Of a stretch of DNA of 64,000 nucleotides, positions 1 through 11,791 are shown piece by piece. The position numbers and the translations under genes are program-made. Within the stretch, counting starts at the first letter, position 1, and each line of letters begins with the position of its first letter. This stretch comes from Tetragnatha versicolor (Eukaryota > Arthropoda > Arachnida > Araneae > Tetragnathidae), in NCBI GenBank assembly GCA_024610705.1, contig JANDEH010000002.1, forward strand, positions 62,428,870 to 62,492,869, given 5' to 3'. The notes under the pieces are model-generated. The model was not told where the DNA came from. It ran no database searches and saw only the letters and a program-made list of their open reading frames with translations.

Positions 1-939
1 CCAGCAGAAAAAGAAGGAGCTTTTCGCTGACCCTGTGATTGGTGGGATCATTCTTAAACCTATGGTTAACCACTGGTTAGGTAGCAATGAATAAGACCAT
101 AAGCATAGGAACTTTTACAGAACACACCTTTATAACTTCAAATCCTTTACCCTCGCAAATTGCAAAAGTTAGGCTAATTATTTTCTTCACAATGATAACC
201 ATGGAAATTTGTATGTTCTATTATAGAACTCCAAATGTATTAACGACAGTTTAATTTTCTCTCATGAGGGGTTAATCACTCTTTAAAAGATCAAATCACT
301 CCAATTACATTCATTGGAAATTTTTTTCTGTGTACCTACTAGGTAGGCTCTTCATAGACCACTTCCAAGACTCTCGCAGACTATTGGATGGGCACCACTT
401 CTCTATAGTAGTAACAAAACAGAAAACCCTTCAATCACTCAAAATATGTTAGCTGTGGACTTAGACTGGTATCGTTCTAAGCAAGCTCATATAAATATCT
501 CGCGGAGATCTCAACGACATCAGGCTTCCGAAAACGCGTCACGTGTTCTGAATTGACAAGTCGCTCGTGGGGGAATAAAAAAATCGTAATTAAAACTTTT
601 TAGCTCTCAACGTTCTTTTTTTAGACAGTGAATTTATTCAAAGCTGATGATGAGTAAGTTTTTTCTTTTTGTATTTTAGTCGTAACAGCGGAGCGAGATT
701 TAATTAAAAGTAATGTGATAAAAGGAATATTAATTAAGGATGAAGTTGGAAATCTGCAAGACGTTATTTAAAGAGAGAGTGGATTATATCGCTTTTGCTC
801 ACTTTAGAATGTCGGGTTGAAGTGGACATGACCTTTCACATATCTCAATTGATCTAAAGATGTCTAATATTAAGTTAAAATTCATTCATGGATTTTCTTA
901 CAGTCCCCGTTCGTATTAAAACCTAGCCCTTCCATTTCA
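1..939. other. AT-rich non-coding stretch, nothing recognised
   Basis: I see no open frame of note, no inverted-repeat pair with target duplication and no tandem array here. The sequence is mixed AT-rich DNA with short A and T runs. It leads directly into the CT-rich minisatellite. Confidence 0.5.
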
Positions 940-1039
940 AGATTCAGTACTTTTATTTACATAACCTATCAAAACCCATTCCCTGAAGCTCAAGACTCAG
1001 TCATCCTCTCCTATCTTCAACGCCCAATTTATTTAATCT

Positions 1040-1605
1040 ATCCATTCGCTCCATCATAAAACCTAGTCAGTCTATCTTGAGCCCCAATCCTTCTATATTT
1101 AGACCTACTTCTAAATCAAGACCCAGCCCTTCCATCTTCAGACCTAATGGTCAATACCATATCCTTTCCATCATCAGACCTATTGCCAATGTTCGTACCT
1201 TCAATCTTCAAACCTAATTGTCAAGACCCGTTCTTTTCACCTTCAAACCTAGTCGTCAAGAGAGATCCATCCTTCCATGTTCAGACCTAGTTACCAATAT
1301 ACTTATTCATTTCATCTTCAGACCTATAGTAGTTAATATCCATTCCTTCCAGCTTCAGACCTAGTTACCAATACTTATCCCTTCCATCTCTAAACCTAGA
1401 TGCCAATATAATTATCCCTTCTATCTTCAGACCTATAGTAGTTAATAACCATTCCTTCCACCTTTAGACGTAGTTGCCAATACTTATTCCTTTCATCTTC
1501 AGACCTAGTAGTCAATACTTATCCCTTCCATCTACAGACCTTGTACCCATTGATTCCAGCTTCAGACCTATAGCCATTCCATTACAAGAACATCGGGCTT
1601 CCTTC
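1040..1605. repeat. Degenerate ~36-bp minisatellite with 109-bp higher-order period
   Basis: The core CTTCAGACCTAGTTRCCAAT, followed by a CCCTTCCAT-type linker, recurs about every 33-38 bases with many substitutions. The order is clearest from about 1,130 to 1,600. A longer block beginning CTTCAGACCTATAGTAGTTA occurs at 1,316 and again at 1,425. That gives a 109-base spacing, or about three basic units, which indicates a higher-order repeat. The strand is strongly CT-biased. A 63-codon open frame inside (1,474-1,665) is explained by the repeat and its low stop density. Earlier, more diverged units may extend upstream to about 910. Confidence 0.85.
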
Positions 1606-1665
1606 AAACCAACATTATTGCTCCTAGGAATTCCAACGCATCTAACTATATGCGAATCATATTAA

Positions 1666-1900
1666 TACCCATGCCACCTGCCCAGTCCGTTTCCGCACTT
1701 GCCGGACACTCTTCCTGGGTGGAGCGTGCTTGCGTGCGGCCAGCGGTCAAGCGATTACCTTTGCGTGAGACACTCCATTTGAGCCCCGCGCACAGCCCCT
1801 TTTCCAGCATGGGGTGCCCGACTTCATAAAAAGGCAGATTTTTTGGGCGTTTGGGTGACCAAACGGCGGGAATAGCTTCCGATCACGGACGCTTATAACG
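1666..1900. other. GC-richer island after the minisatellite
   Basis: Base composition changes sharply to GC- and CpG-richer sequence (for example CGTGCTTGCGTGCGGCCAGC near 1,725) and then back to AT-rich DNA near 1,900. I find no long open frame, no terminal inverted repeat and no promoter set that can be defended. It may be a unique regulatory segment or an old repeat fragment. Confidence 0.35.
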
Positions 1901-3436
1901 GTATTGCTGTGCATTAATTTTGAATTAAGGACGCCGTGGGTAAGATGGTCTAATTTCGATTAAGCGTCGAGAATTACGCATAGTGTTAGATTCCTAATTT
2001 CTTTTAAATAGTTCTCTTAATATAATTTAACAAACATTTTACCAGTTATAAGCAGCGTTTCCCATTTGTTCGGACTGTTGCGTTACGAAAATCAGGAGAG
2101 ACCCATTGAGTGAATTACAACAAGCAACTCAAAATAACGTCACTACAATGATACTTCGTTCATTAGACTCGCTGGATTTCAGTAACACAAAAGATCTGGT
2201 AACTGGAAACTTCCCTTCAGACACGATCACTGATAAAATGTAATTCATTATTCCGTAATATTTTAAACGAATAATTTACTATGAGACAGTTTATCAACGA
2301 TTTACTTCAGATGGCAGAATTTATAACAAGACATCAGAATTTCTCTGATTGAATGAAGGGGTAATGTATAAACGTTGATAAACCTTATCATTAAACGAAA
2401 AATCTGGATAAAATACAAGAGATTCAACGAAGTTTTTAGAACTAAATACTTCCTCTCAATATGTTCGTGCTTTTGAGGCTATATCATCGCATGAATCCAG
2501 TTGGAAGTACTAGTAGTAGACTTTTTGTGTATCAAGTGGTTCATTAGTCCGTGCGGCTGGCTGGCTCAGCACTGAAGTAATAGCCTCTCATCGAGTTTCG
2601 GAGGGATCAAAGGGTGGTTGGGTTGACTCATGAGTTGTGACCTCATACCTGGGGCAGCAGAGCACGAGAGTTATCATGGAGATGCTCTTGATGGTCATGG
2701 GTGGAGAAAAAGCAAGAAAACCTTGTTTTCTACATTCGGTGTTTAGAAGGATGAAATGATGCGCTTAATAAGACGATTGACAGTACATATAACGAAAAAT
2801 AATTTCTTTATAAGATACTATAAATAGCTTTAAAATATGAGCCAGCCTTTTAGATACCTTGATATAGGTAATTAGCGAGGTACAAGAATTATAGTCATAC
2901 TAAAGTTAGTTCTTTTTGTAATATTTTATTAAATTAGTTATAGTAATTGTAATTATATTTAGCAAGTTCTTAACCTGCATATTCCGAGAGTAAAATTTCT
3001 TGAATCGGTTACAAAGAAAAATTATTCTTAACAACTATAATGGGCGTATTCATCACTTACCTAACCTAAGGTTAACTTGGAATCAAAAGTTCTAATTACT
3101 ATTTGCAGAATAAAAAACTAATTTTAAGCCAATATGAGTGCTTGACTCCAGGTTAATCTTAGGTCAATTTAGTGGTGAATAAAGCTGTTAATGCGGGTAC
3201 CAGTATCGGATCCAGGATTTTTGCCTGGGAGGGCTGAAGTCTGGAACTGTGTATATACTGCCACGACTTTCTCGTTTTAAAAGTTTTAATTTTCAAATTT
3301 TAAAGTATTTCTCTTAAAGTAACATAATAGGTTCCCTTATTATTACCCAGTTTTTAAGAAAAAAGTGGAAAAAGGAATTATTATTAGGAAATTAATTATT
3401 GAAGGAATTTGTACTATAATTGAAAACAAATTAGAA
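1901..3436. other. AT-rich non-coding stretch, nothing recognised
   Basis: Stops are dense in all frames. No tandem repeat or flanked inverted repeat was seen on inspection. Confidence 0.5.
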
Positions 3437-4137
3437 TGTAATTCTAGGGCGCTGCAGTCACATACATAGCCATGCAGAAATAAAGGAATTACATTTATTG
3501 GAAGTAAAATAACTTTTCCTGTGTATTTTTGTGGATCGTCTGCTATAATAGAAAATACGTAATCGGAGATTTCTTAAAAAAAAAATAGTATGTAATTCTA
3601 GGGGGCTGCAGTCCAGTGGCGGATTCAGGGGGGTGGCACTCTGGAAAGTGCCCCCTTTGAGACCCAAAAAGGTTCTCAAAAGTGAGGAAAAACCAAACTT
3701 TTACAGGTCTAATTTCTGGGGGAGGACCCCCATACCCCCATTAGTATCAAAATGGGATATTCAGTGTTTATTTTTAAGAAATCTCCAAAATTTTGTCATT
3801 TTGGGTCAAAAAGTAAAGGTAAAAGTGTTGAAAAGTGCCCCCTTAGACTCACTTAGTTTCTAAAAATGAGTTAAAACCCTACTTTCACACGTCAAATTTC
3901 AATTTTTTTGGGGGGAGGACCCCCATACCCCCAATGGTACCACAAGGACAAGGGGATCTTGTCTGGAAAAGTGCCCCCCCTTGGAGCCGTGCTGGATCCG
4001 CGCCTGCTGCAGTCACATACATAGACATGAAGAAGTATATAGGAATTACATTCCTGGTTTTTATTAGTAAAATAACTTTTCCTGTGTATTTTTGTGGATC
4101 GTCTGCTATAATAGAAAATACGTAATAGGAAATTTCT
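3437..4137. repeat. 154-bp tandem duplication, second copy split by a MITE
   Basis: Copy 1 (3,437-3,590) starts TGTAATTCTAGGG and runs through GCAGTCACATACATAG to an AATACGTAAT end. Copy 2 restarts at 3,591, giving a period of 154. It reads TGTAATTCTAGGGGGCTGCAGTC up to 3,613, is interrupted by the hAT-type element, and resumes at 4,015 with ACATACATAG. About 58 bases around TTTTTGTGGATCGTCTGCTA match between the copies (about 3,506-3,564 and 4,069-4,126). The middle of copy 2 is more diverged and slightly longer. Copy 1 therefore preserves the uninterrupted target sequence. Confidence 0.9.
3614..4006. mobile_element. hAT-type MITE, 393 bp, TSD CTGCAGTC
   Basis: The element begins CAGTGGCGGATTCAGG and ends CTGGATCCGCGCCTG. 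Read inward, the second terminus is CAGGCGCGGATCCAG, an imperfect terminal inverted repeat. An 8-base direct repeat CTGCAGTC lies immediately outside both ends (3,606-3,613 and 4,007-4,014), the duplication length typical of hAT transposases. The interior is itself partly duplicated: the segment with GTGCCCCC, AAAAC..ACTTT and GGAGGACCCCCATACCCCC occurs twice. There is no transposase frame, so it is non-autonomous. A relative lies at 60,378-60,637. Short open frames across it are incidental. Confidence 0.9.
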
Positions 4138-4850
4138 ACCCAAAACCTTCAACAACAAAAAAAAAATACATCCCCGAAGCCTTTACTGTCATAAATCCCT
4201 TTCGACCTGGATATAGAGCTGAAAAAAATTCCTTTCACCAGCAGCATCAGTCATCTCGGGCATTTCCGTCCACCCTGATACACCAAATCTACCCCAGCAC
4301 TCCTTTATATAGGTAATTAACCCTACATCCATTTAGAAAAGAATGCCAAAAAGCGCCTCCCCACCAACTGAACTATAACATTATTACAACGATTCATCAC
4401 ATCAGACGAAAAAAAATATTCGAAAGGGGGCTCGAGCCCTAAAAAAAACTGCGCCAAAAAAGAAAATATTACCTCAGCGATGGAGAAAAAAAAGCCCGGG
4501 ACCTCTCGACATTCCTGGAATGGCTCGGCCGAATGCCCCGCATCAATCATTGGAAGTCCCCGTTTTTTATACCTCCCTCCCCGTATTATTCTTCTTCGTT
4601 TGCTGCTGAAGAGCGAAGAAACAAAAAGAAAACACTAAAATGTCCGTTTTGTTTCCGCTTAAAATCCGGGAAAAATGCGGGCAAAAACCGGGAAAGAGGG
4701 ACGCATTCCGGGTTTTTATTATTGCGCGGAGGGTCGAGGAGTAATGGCAGGGACAGTTTGATTCTTCTTTAGATCCGGGGTTGATGGAGGGTGACAAATA
4801 TTTTTTGTCTCCGTAGTTAACTATTCGTCCTTTTTCCCCGAGTAGAATTA
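4138..4850. other. Mixed-composition, GC-richer non-coding segment
   Basis: CpG content is higher than in the flanks (for example GCTCGGCCGAATGCCCCGC near 4,523). Several overlapping frames of 74-79 codons are open on both strands, none resembling a known protein. A-rich runs break the segment. I see no repeat boundary. Confidence 0.35.
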
Positions 4851-6284
4851 TTGCGTTTTATTGGTGGACTACTGACAGCGGAAAGGATTGAGTTTTGCGA
4901 GCGATCTGGGCTTTGGAAAGGGGAGCTGGAGTTAAATTTTATTGGGATGGATTTCAGTGGAGTATATCCGGTAAGATTTCAAAAAAAGATGTGTTTGGTT
5001 TATAGGGATACAAGAGGAAATTTTAAGATCGAAGGGATATCCCCCACATAGGTGGATTTTGGCGGGGGAAAGCCAGATATTTTGGGGCGAGCTATCAGAG
5101 ATAGCATTCACAAACATCGTTTACAAATGGAATATCCTGGAAACGTTATGGAGGAAATGCTTCCCTATAATCCCCAAATGTGTTTTCTCCGGTTACAATC
5201 CTATTTGAATTGTCGTTTCATAAATTCATGGCATACATATTGTGGGCGTACAAGGAAAATCTTAAGTCCTATGTTAGAGCTATTGGGTAATGGGTTTTAG
5301 CTTAAGTGCTAAAGGGTCTTAATTGACTTGTTGATTAACATAAATGTGTACTACAAAAATACTAATAATTTTCTGGGCTTGGAGACAATTGTACTACTGG
5401 AGATTATTTTACAAGCTTTAAAATAATTTTTTATTTATACAACAAGGATATAATTTTTTTTGGGGGGGTGAAATGCTTTATCCTTATTGTTGGAATTTTA
5501 ACCATTGCATTAGTGTGTGTATAATAATGTGCAGACTAACTATAAGGTAAAATGCGAATTAACTAAGGTAAATAACGAAACATTTCATACTTCATATAGG
5601 TAATTCGCACATAACCAAATTATGCATATTAACTGTAACATATACAGAAAGACGGCTCAAATAGATTCCCATATAATGATAATGGGACGAGCAAACTTAT
5701 GAATATCCCAAAGAAAGAAATAATTGTCTTAATAAGTGTATAAGGTAAAGGAGGTCCGAATGGGGCACAACACGAAAATTCGAAGCACTTGACCATTTAC
5801 CGAAAAATTTCCCCTTTCTTAAAAATCATTCACCGTAGCAGTTGCCATTCCACCCGAGCGAAACTTGGACGAGCGCCCGAAAAAATGATCAACTCTTCTA
5901 TAGCGAGAACACCTCTGGCCTTGAAAGCCGATCCAAGGTTGGGCAAGAAGGGTTCAGCGCCAAAGAAAACGAAAGGATGATGATGATGTGATTCCTTTCT
6001 TTTATTTTTTCTCTCTTCTTCATTCGCTCTTTAAACAAACGCCGCTTATTTGCAAACAACTCCGTAGGGGAGGATCAATGAGACTTAATTATTAAGCGCC
6101 GCCTTCGGCAAGGCGCATTCAATCCAATGGGCGGGGGAACTGGTTTGCAAACTGGATTTTTTTTTCTCGCAGAGGATCGCAATAACCAATCGTATAATGA
6201 TTAACAGCTGTAATGCGGCACCGAAGATTTCACCTCGAGCCACGAAGACATGCTGTTGTTTTTGGAGATGGAGACAAGTGGTGG
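4851..6284. other. No recognised gene; AT-rich with a small GC-richer patch at ~5,830-6,130
   Basis: Short open frames (up to 82 codons at 5,052-5,300) have no recognisable content and no clear codon signature. A homopolymer-rich spot lies near 5,450-5,470. Confidence 0.4.
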
Positions 6285-6286
6285 GA

Positions 6287-6335
6287 AAAATCGATACTTT
6301 TAAGTTTAAAGTATCGATATTGCGATATCGATATT
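6287..6335. promoter_or_regulatory. TATCGATA cluster with hairpin (DRE-like sites or MITE relic)
   Basis: Two perfect TATCGATA octamers lie at 6,312-6,319 and 6,326-6,333, with a third partial match (ATCGATAC) near 6,289. ATCGATACTTT pairs with AAAGTATCGAT to form an 11-base stem around TAAGTTT. TATCGATA is the binding site of the insect promoter and boundary factor DREF, which is known from Drosophila. The same GTATCGATAC theme also occurs in transposon-like sequence at about 17,840-18,330 and 54,850-55,500. A MITE fragment is therefore an equal alternative. Confidence 0.4.
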
Positions 6336-6432
6336 TGATTTTTTTCTTCTTTGTCATACCACAAGTAGTGATAGTCAATGGATCATGTCGGCCACACCAT
6401 CTAGCAGCCCAATAAAATTAGACTTCGAAATC

Positions 6433-6572
6433 AGGGGCGCAGCTAAGGGGAATGTATCCTTCTGCAGAAGGGGAAAATTTCCTTTCAAGGCATAGAAAAA
6501 CACTAAATTTAATCTATATATGTCCAAAAAATTTTCCAATATCTCCCTCTCAAATATTTTCTGGTGTCATTG
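6433..6572. mobile_element. Decayed MITE of the GGGGCGTAGCCAG family
   Basis: The left side reads GGGGCGCAGCTAAGGGG. The right side reads ATCTCCCTCTCAAATATTTTCTGGTGTCATTG, which matches the right side of related copies at 17,045-17,192 and 47,826-47,924 (CCCTCTCAAATATTTTCTGG). The termini are eroded and I could not find a clean target duplication. Confidence 0.55.
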
Positions 6573-8040
6573 TTCAAATTGAAGTCGTCAGGTTAAAGAG
6601 TAAACAAATTCAGCTCCATTACAAGTTTTTTTTCCGAAACCGTTCGTTTCAGTCGTTTTTGTGTCAAAAGTTAAATACAGAATGATGCATTACTCTAAAT
6701 GGCCAAAAATTGAGTTGCGTCATCATATTGAGCCTTAAACGATGATGAGTCAACTCTACCATTACGTTAAAGGTAACTAGGTAAAAAGTAACGACCAGTA
6801 AACACACAAGTATACTATCTTAGTGCATAAAAACATTTCCAATAACATTTGGCAAAGTCATGGTTCAAAATATGCTAATAGATTTCAGATCTCATTCGTT
6901 TCAATAACAATATTTGAAAAATGAAATTAGCTAGAGTTTCTACCATCGAGATGGAACCTGCCTGTCGGCTCTGTCAAAGTAGCAGAAACGAAGCCTTGGA
7001 CAGCAGCTGTTGGCATTGGAGAGTTTTTGAAACTTCTGATTGTTAGGTAGTACACCACGATCCTTAGATAATGATAACGTGTCGGTTTGGTTAGTCAAAA
7101 AGTAACATATGGAGGAAAATACGATTTACGGATCTTCGTGCAACGTTTTTCTTCTTAAACGAATCTTTTCTCTTTGGAGTGAATCGAACTTCAGAACCTC
7201 CTGTTTAAGATGACTATACTTAAAATTTATAAAAATTAAATCTAAGAAAAATCTGTCAAGTATCCATCAAAATAAAAAAAATCTGTCAATGTATAGTATA
7301 TGTAGAGAAAAAGTAAAACATTTTTAGTTTTTGGAATTTGGAATTTTGAAGAAAATTCAAGCCGTTTTTTTCAAACTGGTAAGGTATACTGACTCTCAGA
7401 TATTTACAATTTAAAACGGAAAAGAAAAGCCTAAGAAATTTACAATTCATCAGATAACTACTTGAATCAATATAGGGCTAATTTCTACTTTTAGGTTTAA
7501 CATTTTGCAAAGATTTAAATTCGAATAAAATTGAAATTAGAATATAATGAATAAAAAGTACCCTTATTCCTAAAACAATTTGAATAAAAAGACTTAACCT
7601 AAATGTAAAAGTTTTAGAGGAAATTATTTATAAAATTAAATCTAAAAATTAACTATTTAAATACGTATTAATAATTATCTATATATAAACTTTTTGAAAC
7701 AGAGGTCAATTTTTTAATTTACCGAATAATTCTGGGAAACAGGATATTTGTTGGTTTGGCCTTAAGTAAATTAAACGTATGTAAGTAAGGGATAAAAAAG
7801 GATAATTCATTTTTAGAATACAATGAAAGATGCTAAATGATTCGGACAACCAAATGATTCCAAAGCAAAACAGTCTCACCAACAAAAGTTTAAAAACTAT
7901 AAAGACCGGAAAAGAGTCAAAGAACAAGCAAAGAAGGCGTTCAAACAACGAATTACAACATGCAGAAAAAAAATCCCATAGAAAGACGTCTCATTTTTAG
8001 CCTAGTTTATAGCTCCTTAAAAGAAAAGAATGGGATACGC
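6573..8040. other. AT-rich non-coding stretch, nothing recognised
   Basis: The stretch has dense stops and A/T runs. It has no flanked inverted repeats that I can support. Confidence 0.5.
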
Positions 8041-8057
8041 GATGAAAGTTACGAATG

Positions 8058-8522
8058 TCAAAACAATCCCACAAACAATCCATTCATGTCTTCAGAAACC
8101 CCGAGCAATTCCCAAGCGACAGTATAACGGAAAGCGTGTCCATCCACACACACAGAGACAATAACAACCTCATCATCATAAAAACACAAGAAAGTTCCTT
8201 GTGAACCACCACCAGCAATCCTCCCATTCCGGTCACACAGCTCAGACGACCCAAGACCAAACTTTTCGGTTCGATAGTCTATCACTCCGAAATTAGGGAT
8301 GCGGTGTCTCCCCAACAAAGTCCAAAACAAGGAGGAACTATTTCTGGAACAAAAGCGCCATAAACCACAGAACCACTTGTCGGACTTTCTCACGAAAAGA
8401 CAAGTCAATAATTGCGTATTCGGAACCTCCATACTACAGAATGATCTACTTCTGGGGCAGCTGTTTCCCCGAGAAGCCAGGTCTTGCAGAAAATTGGCCT
8501 TTCTTGCAGGTTTTTTCTCCAA
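8058..8522 (-). CDS. Unassigned 154-codon open frame, possibly part of an exon
   Basis: This is one of the two longest frames in the window and lies in a locally GC-richer stretch (about 8,080-8,720). The predicted product starts MEKKPARKANF and ends MNGLFVGLF. It has a glycine-rich middle (RIAGGGSQG) followed by an acidic and hydrophobic stretch with VVIVSVCVDGHAF. I do not recognise a family, signal peptide or membrane segment. First codon positions in the distal half are rich in G, a weak coding-like sign. There is no convincing upstream acceptor and no neighbouring exon. A chance frame in a low-stop region is at least as likely. Confidence 0.18.
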   Translation of the reverse strand: MEKKPARKANFLQDLASRGNSCPRSRSFCSMEVPNTQLLTCLFVRKSDKWFCGLWRFCSRNSSSLFWTLLGRHRIPNFGVIDYRTEKFGLGSSELCDRNGRIAGGGSQGTFLCFYDDEVVIVSVCVDGHAFRYTVAWELLGVSEDMNGLFVGLF

Positions 8523-9200
8523 CCACGTCCCCTTCGATGAATGAATGAATGGCTATTTTGATGCTAATTAGGCAAGCATATGGGGAGCGGGGACGGAGAA
8601 GGCAAGAGGGGGCTTCTCTGGTGAAGGGGGTGCCGCCCACTTAGAACGTTTTACGTGTTCTCGGTGATGTATCTCCGGAGAACCCCTTTTTAAGGGGGAG
8701 GGCGGAACGTTTTGATCATAACTTGGAGTGGAGGGGTTTGTTAGACGGAATGGCGTATTCCATTATTCATAGAGGAAGCAGACGATATTAATTAGGTCAT
8801 GAATTTATTGATTGTTTAGAGGGGGTGTTGCTTCAGACTGGGAAAATCCCTATTCTTGTGAATATTTTTTACATGAGAAAGAGGAATAATGTTTGCAACA
8901 TTTTGTTTCAATGCTTTAATTGTTATAGGAAGAAAACCACTTATTGGAATATGGTCGTCTTTATGTACTTGCTTTCTATTAACGACTGCTAATCTAATAA
9001 AGCAAATGGCAAGGGGATATGTCAAAAGATTTTTTAGAATAAGGACAACTTCATTTGTTGTAAATATGAGATAAAGGTAAAAAATAATTTATTTGAATAA
9101 TTAAGCACACTAATAGAAAAATATAAAAACTAAACGGTTAACCCCTGAGCACACAAACAAAAAACCCACATCATATCAACAGTTTAAGAAAATCTAAAGA
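8523..9200. other. No recognised gene; GC-richer to ~8,720 then AT-rich
   Basis: A purine-rich patch (GGGGAGCGGGGACGGAGAAGG near 8,582) is followed by ordinary AT-rich DNA. No repeat boundary was seen. Confidence 0.4.
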
Positions 9201-9369
9201 AAGGCTCATTCACACTGTTTCACTTTCACTGTTCGTCCTGAATGATTCACTCCTGTGAATCGATATTTTGCATATAAGAGTGAAGGAATAAAACGCCAAT
9301 TCACACTTTTCACTTTCAATGATTCTTCAAAAATGAACACAAAAAAGTGATACAGTGGGAATGAGCCTT
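9201..9369. mobile_element. 169-bp MITE with AAGGCTCATT termini
   Basis: The left end AAGGCTCATTCACACTGTTT is mirrored at the right end by AGTGATACAGTGGGAATGAGCCTT. Read inward, the right end is AAGGCTCATTCCCACTGTAT, so about 18 of 20 positions match. The interior repeats TCACACTTTTCACTTTCA-like motifs beside both termini. There is no open frame. A target duplication is not clear, so the superfamily is left open. Confidence 0.75.
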
Positions 9370-11791
9370 AACACCCATATTCACAGCCATGATCAGCGTC
9401 TGTGTTAACCAAAGAAGTTTTCGCTTTTACCCTGACTTAGACTGATGGAATCCTCGTTTGACCAATAATTTAACACCGACCCTGATGTCCGTGAATAATT
9501 CTTTTCCTTCGATGTACAATACTGCTGGTAAAAATGCAATACATTTGCTGATAATATCCCATAAACAAGTTTTCAACTGACCCACCAATAAATCACTACA
9601 CCACAAATCCACCGAAGCACAGCTACTCTCAACTAAATCAACCACTCGAATCGGTAATTAGTCTTACCCCTTTAACCAAGAACAAAGCACGGGATTCTCA
9701 ATTAGGACTCGAATAAAGCCTCATAAAGCACAGGATGGGCGAAATCTCATCAAAAAACAAACAAAATCCCGGACAAATTAGACACGGCCACGTCTATATG
9801 GCGACAAAAAAAGCGACATTTAACAGGATTCCCTCGCCTCCACATTCAAGGCCCTTGCCGGATTAACGTTCTCTTAACGGGAGATGAACGCACATCCACC
9901 CTCCGGCAGCCAAGCATGCTGCGGACGGTCCACCTGTCACCACCGCGAGTCCTGATTACGCGAAATGCCCTCTGCGGGGGTGTGTGTGCAGCCAGCTGGT
10001 GACCGAACGACAGACACGAAATGGAACGGACGGACGTCGTTGTCTCTGTTGTTTTTGGACGGAGGGCAATGCTCCTTCTGGAAGATAGTGGTGAAGGTGT
10101 TTTTAGACCGAGGGCCGATTTCGGTAATAACCATACTCTAGGGATCAAGTATTGTTGTTGTTGTTAGACAAGTTATCGTAACAGATAGACTGTATCGATA
10201 TACAAAGGTAGAAAGGTAGAAAAGACACATCATGAACTGCTCAGAAGGGCAATAGTGGAAAATTACAAAATTTGATAAAAACATGGATATGGTAGTTGTG
10301 TACGTCAAAATTTCAATGATAGGTTTGTATAAGAGCAGACCGAAACTGTCTTTTCATAGGAACAACACAAGGAGAATCCTTACAGAAATCCTTAATTGAT
10401 CAAAACTATGTTTTGTCGATTTAAAATACACTACTGCATTGAATTCCTCGACCATTAAACTATTTTCAAAACCGAAAGGCCAAGGAAGCCTTATATATAT
10501 ATTTGTTTTTTATGTTTATAATTTAATAAAGCAATACTAGATACTTAAATTGTTATTTAATTTAAATGTGTTTTGTATTCTGATCCGTATTTTCTTTTCT
10601 ATTTTCTTATAGTATGTCTTTTCTAATTTTGTTATCAGATGTATGAAAGGAGTTTAATAGCTGAAAATTTAAAAGAGCTGTATCCTTTCAAAACATATTA
10701 TGGAGTGATTAAAAAAAATAAATTATGGTAATTTAAATTGAAAAAAAAATGGTTTTGTGAAAATAGGTTACATTAAGCGACATTTGAAAACTTAAGAACA
10801 TTTTAGAGATTTTAGAACATGGGTCATTAATTTTAGCAAAAAAATATTGAAACTTTTATAAACTACGCTCTTGCTTAACTGCTACTTCCTTTCAACAAGA
10901 GATTTTCCCCCCATTACATTTGACATTACATAAAGCCAAAAAGCTTTTTATCCCTCCACAAAAGGTCAACCATTATGTTCCCCTCTCTCTCCACTAATGG
11001 ACAAGAAGTCCAGGAGAGATAACTCGCCTAGCCAGCCTCAACTCAACATTTGTTCCACGCCGTCCGACCACTTCCAACACAACACAAGGGAACACACTTT
11101 TTCTTCCCATTTCTTACATAGCATCTCTATTAGTCCCTCCATGACAGATGTTTAAAGCGAGTCCAGTCCCGATGAAAGGCCTGACCACGCAGCGAAAAAG
11201 GGCAAGCGCTTTTCAGAGCCGGTCCCCATTGAAGGCTGCTGCTACACCATCTTCCCAGCTGGACAGATTCCTTTTCCTTTCTGCTGGCTGTTCTTTTTTT
11301 TCTGCCTCCCCTCCCTTTTTAATGCTTTTTTCATCATTCATTTATTTATTTGCTGTTGTTATTATTATTATCATCCCCGCTGTCCGCTTCGTTGGTCGAA
11401 CCGGATTCGGCTGTCTGGTCGGATGACTGGGTTGTTTCTTCTCGTAGAGGTACCATGTGGAGGGTTAGCATTGGTGTGGTCACCCAGCGTGCCGTCATGG
11501 TGAGTGGGGAAAGAAGGCAACATGGGAAACCACAGGTAGATTTTGAATTTTGGGGCAGAAAAATCCCTTTCTATCCGGAAAGATGATCAGAAAAAAAAAG
11601 AACCTGATAGTATTTTACGTAAGAAAAACCAAAGTCGAATCATTCACTTGAAAATAATTAATTTTTGCAATGATTTTTAAAACAGAAGAAGAAATACTTT
11701 CTGAAAAGGAACGACTTCTAAATCAACATTTCGGCTATCACGAGGAGAAATTTTTGGATAAATGACTCTCAACATGTAATATGAAGCTCTC
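9370..11791. other. Non-coding; GC-richer patches at ~9,780-10,140 and ~11,150-11,560
   Basis: The first patch carries overlapping minus-strand frames of 65 and 100 codons. The second carries a plus-strand frame of 92 codons with a run of Phe, Ile and Val from a T-rich tract. Neither looks like a known protein. ATATATATAT lies near 10,490. The rest is AT-rich. Confidence 0.4.

Noticed and set aside
7170..7215. tRNA-like T-arm (AGTTCGATTCAC on the minus strand)
   Set aside because: The bases flanking the loop do not pair, and no matching acceptor stem or A box was found at the right distance.
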